The notes beneath the pieces were generated by a model that was not told where the DNA came from, did not search any database, and saw only the letters and a program-made list of their open reading frames with translations. 24,761 bases of DNA from a virus: IMG/VR virus record IMGVR_UViG_3300022911_000015, positions 1 through 24,761 of that record; one strand, written 5' to 3'. Positions 7,686 to 12,172 of the stretch are shown one piece after another (the stretch's first letter is position 1; every line of letters starts with the position of its first letter). Both the position numbers and the translations under genes were made by a program.

Positions 7686-8081
7686 TCACACCCTTCGCCG
7701 CGCGAACACGGCGACGACTTCCGTGAGTAGGTTGCATTCCTCGCGCAGCATCGCGATCTCTTGCCTAAGTCTAATCACTTCCGCTGCCGCGCTGTCCTTC
7801 CGTAGCGCTCGCGTTCGGTCCGGCTCGACCCTTTCGGATCTAACAACCATGGCGCGCGGGCGCTCTGCCGGCGGGGGGGCCTTACCTGTGATGTTTCCCC
7901 ATTTCTTCCCGTCGCGCCGAGCTTGCCAATAATAGAGCATCCCGGATGTGACCCCGAGCCCTTTAGCGGCCTCGTCCGAGGTTTTGCCCTCGGCTCGCCC
8001 TTTCTCCCATGTCGCTAGCGCCCTCTCTACAAATGCCGCTGAATGCTTCGGCGGGGCTTTTTTCGTCTGTCTTTTGGCCAT
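7686..8081 (-). CDS. OrfA-like helix-turn-helix/zipper protein, first gene of the left arm
   Basis: The product has 131 residues. A lysine-rich N-terminus precedes an HTH at about 14-56 (SAAFVERALATWEKG ... AAKGLGVTSGMLYYWQARR). A basic linker and a strong leucine-zipper helix follow, containing IRLRQEIAMLREECNLLTEVVAVF (about 102-126). The architecture matches the neighbour at 7364-7681, and the two are probably ancient duplicates. Being first after the control region at 8082-8256, it is a good candidate for an early regulator. The Shine-Dalgarno is modest (GGAG about 14 nt upstream). A transposase function is unlikely because no catalytic subunit is present. Confidence 0.7.
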   Translation of the reverse strand: MAKRQTKKAPPKHSAAFVERALATWEKGRAEGKTSDEAAKGLGVTSGMLYYWQARRDGKKWGNITGKAPPPAERPRAMVVRSERVEPDRTRALRKDSAAAEVIRLRQEIAMLREECNLLTEVVAVFARRRV

Positions 8082-8112
8082 GATTAAGATTCATCTCCGG
8101 GTCAAGTCGAAT

Positions 8113-8130
8113 TGATTACTAAACTAATCA
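8113..8130. promoter_or_regulatory. Inverted repeat, likely operator of the left-arm promoter
   Basis: TGATTActaaacTAATCA is a 6-6-6 inverted repeat in an AT-rich patch 32 bp upstream of the first left-arm gene (start at 8081). Reading leftward it contains -10-like TAGTAAT/TAATCA sequence, so a bound dimer would block or guide a leftward promoter. The cognate protein is unknown; the adjacent HTH proteins are candidates. Confidence 0.5.
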
Positions 8131-8206
8131 CGGCTACGCAAGCATTCAGCACCTCAGAACGAGACGATTTTGCGGGCCCGCGGGGGCGATTTGCAACGCT
8201 CGCCGA

Positions 8207-8219
8207 TTTCACGTGAAAC
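8207..8219. promoter_or_regulatory. parS-like palindrome
   Basis: TTTCACGTGAAA (8207-8218) is a perfect 12-bp palindrome, and with the next base matches 13 consecutive positions of the widespread chromosomal parS core (TTTCACGTGAAAC). The outermost bases of the 16-bp parS consensus are not conserved. It lies 6 bp from the 16-bp palindrome in the control region. No ParB or ParA gene is in the window. It could be bound by host ParB, by a phage ParB encoded elsewhere, or by an unrelated regulator using the same core. Confidence 0.55.
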
Positions 8220-8224
8220 GCCGT

Positions 8225-8250
8225 GCGCAGATATCTGCGCGTGTTAGATT
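8225..8250 (+). promoter_or_regulatory. Operator palindrome plus extended -10, copy 2
   Basis: GCGCAGATATCTGCGC at 8225-8240 is identical to the copy at 50-65. Downstream, TGtTAGATT (8242-8250) reads as an extended -10 element ending 6 nt before the ATG at 8257, so transcription would start at or next to the ATG. GGAG lies only 2 nt before the ATG, too close for a normal Shine-Dalgarno. The -35 region is weak. This is the probable promoter of the ribbon-helix-helix/lipoprotein pair. Confidence 0.6.
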
Positions 8251-8256
8251 GGAGCG

Positions 8257-8448
8257 ATGAAAAAGAAACGCCCCTCCGGCCCCTCCGGCCGCAACGCGCA
8301 AGCCGCGCGCATTCTCCGCGGCTCGCCCGAATTTTGGGCGCTCCTCGATCGCGCTGTCGAGCAAGCAAACGAGACCTATTCCGACTGGGCGCGCCGCACG
8401 CTTGCGGCCGCTGCTGAACTCGAACTCAGGAAAGCCCCGACGAAATGA
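8257..8448 (+). CDS. Small ribbon-helix-helix-like protein
   Basis: The product has 63 residues. A basic N-terminus (MKKKRPSGPSGRNAQAAR) is followed by SPEFWALLDRAVEQANETYSDWARRTLAAAAELEL, which resembles the two-helix part of small ribbon-helix-helix or antitoxin-like DNA-binding proteins (compare patterns of the type VDRAAE...SAWIRRAL). The strand that would contact DNA is not obvious, so the fold is tentative. It is the only rightward cistron directly under the palindrome-controlled promoter. Its stop overlaps the lipoprotein start (ATGA at 8445-8448), so the two are coupled. An autoregulatory repressor is a reasonable hypothesis. Confidence 0.55.
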   Translation: MKKKRPSGPSGRNAQAARILRGSPEFWALLDRAVEQANETYSDWARRTLAAAAELELRKAPTK

Positions 8449-9047
8449 CCCCTAATCAACGCGGCCGCGTGGCCGTAGTCGCAAGCATGAGATTGCTACT
8501 AATCGCGATACTCGCTCTTACTGCGCTTGCATGCGGCTCCGCTGTCGACGATGCGCCTACCGCCGCGGGCGGTAGCTCGGGCTCCGCGCCCATGGCGGAG
8601 GGCGGAACCGCGGGCGCGGAGCTCCCCGCGGCGGGCGCGGCAGGCGAACTCACGGCAGAGGGCGGGGCAGCGGGCGCCATGCCTATGGGCAGCGCGGGCA
8701 CGCCTACGGTGTTGGACGGGGCGGGCGCGGGCGGGACGGGCGGCGACAGCTCGGAAGCGGCGGGCGCTCCTAATGCGGCGGGAAGCGCGGGCGCGGAGCC
8801 GGCCCCCGGCTCGCTATGGGCAGCGTGTACCGAGGCCCCCCCGTGCAATGCGGGTTTGGTATGCGGCGAATTCGTTAGGCGCGCGGGCGACCCGGCCGGG
8901 AATCGGGTTTGCACATTCCCTTGCTTGCATGGCGACGCGCCTATGTCCGAGCTGGCCGCAAGATGCGCCGCTGCCGGCGGAGTGTGCGGCCCGGGCTACT
9001 ATGCATTTTGCGTGCCGCATCAACCGATCCGAACCGAAGACCCCTGA
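8445..9047 (+). CDS. Exported cysteine-rich lipoprotein
   Basis: The product has 200 residues. A signal peptide MRLLLIAILALTALAC ends at C30, a lipobox-type cysteine followed by Gly-Ser rather than Asp, compatible with outer-membrane delivery. Residues about 32-123 are a Gly/Ala/Ser-rich low-complexity linker. The C-terminal domain (about 124-195) has eight cysteines (WAAC, PPC, LVC, RVC, FPC, ARC, GVC, AFC), enough for four disulfides. This layout is typical of myxobacterial surface lipoproteins. The ATG at 8445 gives ATGA coupling, but an inner ATG at 8487 would start right at the signal peptide and is also possible. In a phage, such a protein is a candidate for superinfection exclusion or host-surface conversion; that role is inferred. 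Confidence 0.75.
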   Translation: MTPNQRGRVAVVASMRLLLIAILALTALACGSAVDDAPTAAGGSSGSAPMAEGGTAGAELPAAGAAGELTAEGGAAGAMPMGSAGTPTVLDGAGAGGTGGDSSEAAGAPNAAGSAGAEPAPGSLWAACTEAPPCNAGLVCGEFVRRAGDPAGNRVCTFPCLHGDAPMSELAARCAAAGGVCGPGYYAFCVPHQPIRTEDP

Positions 9048-9055
9048 AATTGGGA

Positions 9056-9085
9056 GGGCCCCCAAGTCTTGCGACCGAGGGGCCC
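9056..9085 (+). terminator. Hairpin A after the lipoprotein gene
   Basis: GGGCCCC (9056-9062) pairs with GGGGCCC (9079-9085). A 3x3 internal loop separates this stem from GTC/GAC closing a TTGC tetraloop. It begins 9 nt after the lipoprotein stop. No U-tract follows, so simple intrinsic termination is uncertain. A diverged copy lies at 9201-9230 on the other strand. Confidence 0.6.
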
Positions 9086-9137
9086 ATAATGGGCGCGTGC
9101 GGCAGGGGGGGACAGACCGCTACGCCCGAGGGGGAAC

Positions 9138-9178
9138 CTAGCACCGGGAAATAATGGCGGTCAATATTTCCCGGCTAG
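9138..9178. other. Long hairpin/inverted repeat in the middle of the convergent intergenic region
   Basis: CCGGGAAATA (9144-9153) and TATTTCCCGG (9165-9174) are perfect 10-bp arms around an 11-nt loop. CTAG (9138-9141) and CTAG (9175-9178) extend the stem past a 2-nt bulge. It lies between hairpins A and B and near the 3' end of the large terminase gene. It could be a bidirectional terminator, a protein-binding site or a packaging-related site; none is proven. Confidence 0.55.
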
Positions 9179-9200
9179 ACTAAGCTCGGCAGCGCGTAAG

Positions 9201-9230
9201 CAGCCCCCTGGTCGCAAGACTCGGGGGCTG
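9201..9230 (-). terminator. Hairpin B after the large terminase gene
   Basis: CAGCCCCC (9201-9208) pairs with GGGGGCTG (9223-9230), and an inner GTC/GAC pair closes a tetraloop. It lies 2 nt after the large terminase stop. Read on the terminase sense strand, it aligns base for base with hairpin A read on the lipoprotein sense strand (23 of 30 positions identical). Outer pairs change in a compensatory way. It probably ends or stabilises the terminase transcript. Confidence 0.65.
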
Positions 9231-9232
9231 TT

Positions 9233-10690
9233 CTATTTGCGCGCGGTGAATCCCGCCGCCCCTAGTTTGCGCGCCCGAGTCTCGGCGCGTTTTCGCATTT
9301 CAGCCCGCGTGCGCTTGGCCTCCTGTTTGTGCCATTCGACCGTGCCGGCTTTCGGGGCCTCGATCTCCGGCTGATACCAAGCCCGCGCCGCGCGCACGCT
9401 GTACAGGAGCGAATCGCACGAATGATTCTCGAACCGCTGATCTTCCGCAGCTCGGCCCGGTCCCCATTGCAGTAAGCACATTTCGTCGATTAGGTGCGAA
9501 CACTCGCGGGTCACGATTCGGATCGTGCCGCTCCGGAGTTCTCCCGCGACGATCTCCTGATACGCGCGCTTTTTGGTTTTCTCGGCAGCGATGCATCCGA
9601 TCCCGTAACGCTGCCGCATTTCTTCCGCGTAGCCTTTCCCCATGCCGCCTTCGTCCACGACGATTTGGAGGCCCGGCCCGAACTCAGCGCGGAAGGCCTC
9701 GACGTGCCCCGCCACGGCGGCAGGAATGAGGCCCGAGCGTTTCCACGATCGGAGGATCCAAATCTCCGGGAAGCCCGTCCGCGTGGCGGCAATGGTGAAC
9801 GCCGTTGCATCGATAAAGCCGATATCCACCCCGAGGATATATCGAAGCCCGGCGGGCACCTCCGCCGCGGTCACGCCGTTCAGGTTTGCGCTAAACGGAT
9901 AGACTAGCGCGCCCTCGTCCCGCACCCATTCGCCGAGATACTCCCGCCGATACGTCGCGCTGTGTTTGTCGAGCCCATAGGTCTCGCAAAAAAGTTTAAC
10001 CTCCGCCTCCGCGTTCGGAATGTGCGGGTTATCGAAAATGGTCCAATGATGCGTTGGCCATTGCGGCGAACCGTCGCCCGTCGAAGCCTCGTAGAATAAC
10101 CCCGCGGGGATAGGGCTCGGGGTCCCGGCTAGGAGCAAGTGTCCGGCTTTGTCGATTAGCGCCGGCTCGAACGCATCGGTTACGAGCTCGCGCAAAAACG
10201 ATCCATATTCTTGCGATTCGTCGATCGCGACCCGCTTGTATTTCGAGCCGCGAAACTTCCCCACCTCGGACGCATCCTTGCAGCCCGCGAGCCAAATGGA
10301 ATGGCGCGTCACGCCTACGACTAGCAAAAGCTGCCCGTCGATTTCGCGGAGCTTCAGCCGAAGCTCTGGATATTTGCTCGCAAAAAAGTCGATCGCCGGT
10401 TGCAAGATGCGCCGCGCGTCGCCCTTGCTGCGCGCGACGTATACGCTTAGCCCGTTTGCATCGGACAGCGCGCCATCGATTAGCCAGGCTAGGATACCGT
10501 GCGACTTGCCGGCACGACGCGAACAGATGGCGACTTTGCGGCGGCTCTGGTCGAGAACAAACGCCCGTTGCTTCGGGTGCAAGTCGGTCAGGAAACGGCG
10601 CGCGGCTTCGATATCGCGCGCGGTCCTAACGCGGCGTTCGAGCTCCCCGCGGAGCTCGGGCGGCAGCTTCGCGAATTGCTCGGGGGTCAC
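9233..10690 (-). CDS. terL: Large terminase subunit (DNA-packaging ATPase/nuclease)
   Basis: The 485-residue protein starts from GTG at 10690, chosen because it forms a GTGA overlap with the upstream stop and gives the natural N-terminus VTPEQFAKLPPELRGELE. A longer ATG form (10768) would run through the neighbour. The ATPase part has Walker A SRRAGKS (about 57-63), Walker B VAIDE (about 154-158) and LLLAGTPSP as the likely coupling motif. The RNase H-like nuclease part has VDIG (D about 289), VVDEGG (D about 346) and HSCDSLLYS (D about 426). It translocates DNA into the procapsid through the portal and cuts concatemers. It is unusual in lying on the opposite strand from portal and capsid. 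Confidence 0.93.
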   Translation of the reverse strand: MTPEQFAKLPPELRGELERRVRTARDIEAARRFLTDLHPKQRAFVLDQSRRKVAICSRRAGKSHGILAWLIDGALSDANGLSVYVARSKGDARRILQPAIDFFASKYPELRLKLREIDGQLLLVVGVTRHSIWLAGCKDASEVGKFRGSKYKRVAIDESQEYGSFLRELVTDAFEPALIDKAGHLLLAGTPSPIPAGLFYEASTGDGSPQWPTHHWTIFDNPHIPNAEAEVKLFCETYGLDKHSATYRREYLGEWVRDEGALVYPFSANLNGVTAAEVPAGLRYILGVDIGFIDATAFTIAATRTGFPEIWILRSWKRSGLIPAAVAGHVEAFRAEFGPGLQIVVDEGGMGKGYAEEMRQRYGIGCIAAEKTKKRAYQEIVAGELRSGTIRIVTRECSHLIDEMCLLQWGPGRAAEDQRFENHSCDSLLYSVRAARAWYQPEIEAPKAGTVEWHKQEAKRTRAEMRKRAETRARKLGAAGFTARK

Positions 10691-10962
10691 TCCGCGGTAT
10701 CGTTCGCGGGCTCGGGCTCGCGTCCGATCTCCCACGTGGCATAGCGAATCATATCGTCCGGGTGCCAATGCCGCGCGCCCGTATTCCGGGCAATCACGAG
10801 GAATCCTCCATCGTAGCGATCGATAACGGCGGACTCGAGGTTATAGGCCGCCTCCCCGTCCTCGCCAGGCATTTTCAGGGTCAATGCGATCCAGCGCAAG
10901 CGCGCCGGGCTCGCGTCCAGGTTCGGGGATTTCTTGGCCGTCGATTTCAATAACTCGGGCAT
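10687..10962 (-). CDS. Small protein of the terminase operon, overlapping terS
   Basis: The product has 91 residues. The ATG at 10962 has an excellent Shine-Dalgarno (GCAGGAG, 8 nt away), although the first 122 bp overlap the end of the small terminase gene in another frame. A later ATG at 10872 would reduce the overlap to 32 bp but lacks a ribosome-binding site. The core ESAVIDRYDGGFLVIARNTGARHWHPDDMIRYATWEI looks like a compact beta-rich fold. No family is recognised. Its position between the terminase subunits suggests a packaging-related accessory role, by context only. Confidence 0.6.
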   Translation of the reverse strand: MPELLKSTAKKSPNLDASPARLRWIALTLKMPGEDGEAAYNLESAVIDRYDGGFLVIARNTGARHWHPDDMIRYATWEIGREPEPANDTAE

Positions 10963-11452
10963 TGCTGTTCGCTCCTGCTGACTGACTGAGGCGGTGCACC
11001 TCGTTAAGTAAATCCGCGTCGCTCATTTGCTGATAGCGGATGACGACTTCGCTATTTGTGCCGCTCAAGCCGAGGCAATCCGCGAGATGCTTTGCTGCCG
11101 CGAGCGCGGTTCGGTGGTCGGGCTTGCGCAGCGTGTGAACCTGGCCCGCCATATCTAGGGCCTCCTCGGTCCGCTCCTCCGCGTCCCGACCAATGCGGGC
11201 GATCCGTTCGAGGACAGCGAGCTTCGCCTCGTCTTGCCCCCAACTCATGCGCAGCAAACGCGAAGCTTCGGCCGCGCATTTCTGCGCGTGCGTTAGCGAG
11301 CAGTCCAGGCGGGCCGCGAGCTCGCGCACGCTGCGAAACGGACGCCACAAACCCTCCGCCATCTCCATCGCGATGGCTTCGACGATTTTATCCTTTTGCA
11401 AGGCGGAGCCCTCCGCCGCGCCCATGCCTGGCCTCATGAGCCGCCGAGCCAT
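10841..11452 (-). CDS. terS: Small terminase subunit (putative)
   Basis: The product has 203 residues. A helix-turn-helix at about 41-68 (SVRELAARLDCSLTHAQKCAAEASRLL) is followed by a long helical region suitable for ring oligomerisation (about 75-130) and a C-terminal tail (ALDRIDPENAWRGRGG) that could contact the large subunit. Small terminases recognise the packaging site and stimulate the large-subunit ATPase. The size and the position just upstream of terL support the call, although sequence similarity alone is weak. The ATG at 11452 lies 3 nt after the stop of the membrane microprotein. The 3' end overlaps the next gene by 122 bp. Confidence 0.75.
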   Translation of the reverse strand: MARRLMRPGMGAAEGSALQKDKIVEAIAMEMAEGLWRPFRSVRELAARLDCSLTHAQKCAAEASRLLRMSWGQDEAKLAVLERIARIGRDAEERTEEALDMAGQVHTLRKPDHRTALAAAKHLADCLGLSGTNSEVVIRYQQMSDADLLNEVHRLSQSAGANSNARVIEIDGQEIPEPGREPGALALDRIDPENAWRGRGGGL

Positions 11453-11455
11453 TTG

Positions 11456-11545
11456 CTACTGGCGCCCCGGTTTCGCCATGTACACGCCCACTAGCGCGCC
11501 CACGAACGCGGACAGAAACACGAGCACATGCCCGACCGCGTCCAT
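11456..11545 (-). CDS. 29-residue single-span membrane peptide
   Basis: A short frame exactly fills the gap between groES and terS. It starts at ATG 11545, which shares its A with the groES stop (TGATG), and ends at TAG 11456-11458, 3 nt before the terS start. The peptide begins MDAVGHVLVFLS, continues as an uninterrupted hydrophobic Gly/Ala/Val helix with GxxxG spacing, and ends MAKPGRQ. That is one transmembrane span with a basic C-terminus. Codon fit and precise spacing argue for a real gene. Its role is unknown; similar tiny spans occur in phages as holin- or lysis-associated peptides or as chaperone/membrane adaptors. Confidence 0.55.
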   Translation of the reverse strand: MDAVGHVLVFLSAFVGALVGVYMAKPGRQ

Positions 11546-11898
11546 CACTCGGCCTCGACCACGGCGAGGACCTCATCCTCACGCACGATCCGAAAATCCC
11601 CGTGCTTGTCGGCCCACGTGGTTTCCTTATTCGTGCGCGGGACGTTGATATCCAGCGCGAAATCTTGCCCCGCCTGGCGCTCGATTAGGACAACTTCCCC
11701 GGGGCGTAGCGTGGTCGGGATAAACCGCCCGTGCCCGCTGTCGCGGAAGTAGCCGGGGCCGACCGCCACGACTTCAGCGCGTGCGGTTTTCTCCGGGCGG
11801 GCAGTGTCGGGAATGAATAGCAGCCCTCCCGGGGCACGCTCGGGCGGCGGCAAAAAGCGCAAAATCACATTGTCTTGCACGGCGCGGATCCTGGCCAT
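11545..11898 (-). CDS. groES: GroES/Cpn10-like co-chaperonin
   Basis: The 117-residue protein follows the Cpn10 pattern from end to end: QDNVILRFLPPPE at the first strand, a mobile-loop region APGGLLFIPDTA (about 22-33), AEVVAVGPGYF (about 41-51), a PGEVVLIERQAG segment and the C-terminal FRIVREDEVLAVVE. Cellular GroES has about 97 residues. The extra length comes mainly from an insertion around residues 85-97 (NVPRTNKETTWAD). Phage co-chaperonins such as T4 gp31 replace host GroES on GroEL to fold the capsid protein, and location next to the packaging genes fits that role. The start lies 7 nt after a TACTAT -10 element, so the mRNA may be leaderless. Confidence 0.85.
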   Translation of the reverse strand: MARIRAVQDNVILRFLPPPERAPGGLLFIPDTARPEKTARAEVVAVGPGYFRDSGHGRFIPTTLRPGEVVLIERQAGQDFALDINVPRTNKETTWADKHGDFRIVREDEVLAVVEAE

Positions 11899-11905
11899 TC
11901 CGGCG

Positions 11906-11952
11906 ATAGTACCTCTAAGACATTATTTGTCACGGGACATTATTTGTCTTAG
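11906..11952. promoter_or_regulatory. Divergent late promoter/operator with 13-bp direct repeats
   Basis: GACATTATTTGTC occurs exactly twice, at 11919-11931 and 11936-11948, with 17-bp periodicity. Each copy is itself a GACA-N5-TGTC dyad, and CTAAGACA (11915-11922) with TGTCTTAG (11945-11952) makes an outer inverted repeat. Leftward, GTGACA (11933-11928), 16 nt and TACTAT (11911-11906) form a promoter for groES. A rightward promoter for the virion genes is less clear. Two dimer sites 17 bp apart between the packaging and virion operons suggest control by one regulator. Confidence 0.65.
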
Positions 11953-11983
11953 CCGATTTCGCAAGCTATTCCTGTAAGCAGGC

Positions 11984-12172
11984 ATGTTCGGAAACGCCAC
12001 ATATCGCTACAATTGCCCGCGCTGTGACTGGCATGCGGGCGCCATTGACGAGGGCGAGCGCTGGTTTCGTCAAGCCGTGGCCGAGCATGAGCGCGCTCAC
12101 GAACATGAGGGCGAGCCGCAATGCCGCTGCCCGGATGGCGATCACTCGAACCACGGGACGGCGATCGACTAA
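11984..12172 (+). CDS. Small zinc-finger protein upstream of portal
   Basis: The product has 62 residues. C11-x2-C14 followed by a helix containing H35-x3-H39 makes a C2H2-like finger (YNCPRCDWHAG ... AVAEHERAHEHEG), and two more cysteines (47, 49) lie in the tail. Finger proteins of this type in phages may bind DNA or a protein partner. It is the first gene of the rightward virion operon. Its TAA overlaps the portal start in a TAATG junction, so it is translationally coupled to portal. The Shine-Dalgarno is weak (AAGCAGG). Confidence 0.65.
   Translation: MFGNATYRYNCPRCDWHAGAIDEGERWFRQAVAEHERAHEHEGEPQCRCPDGDHSNHGTAID

Noticed and set aside
7364-8081. Insertion sequence of the IS3 family
   Set aside because: The two proteins have OrfA-type HTHs, but no OrfB/DDE catalytic gene, programmed frameshift site, terminal inverted repeats or target duplication is visible.
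8102-8368. Leftward 88-codon frame across the control region
   Set aside because: It covers the palindromes and is antisense to the 8257 gene, with no ribosome-binding site and a biased composition.
9144-9174. Noc-type nucleoid-occlusion site
   Set aside because: The half-sites CCGGGAAATA and TATTTCCCGG are present but in the opposite order and separated by 11 bp, so they do not form the contiguous Noc palindrome.
9048-9232. tRNA gene in the hairpin-rich intergenic region
   Set aside because: The stems do not form a cloverleaf, and there is no T-loop consensus or CCA-type end.
10691-10768. Extended N-terminus of the large terminase from the ATG at 10768
   Set aside because: It would overlap the neighbouring gene and adds an Arg-rich segment unlike terminases. 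The GTG at 10690 forms a GTGA junction and gives a natural N-terminus.
10149-10826. Rightward reading frame of 225 codons across terL
   Set aside because: It is antisense to the Walker A/B region of the large terminase and is Ser/Arg-rich as expected for a shadow frame.
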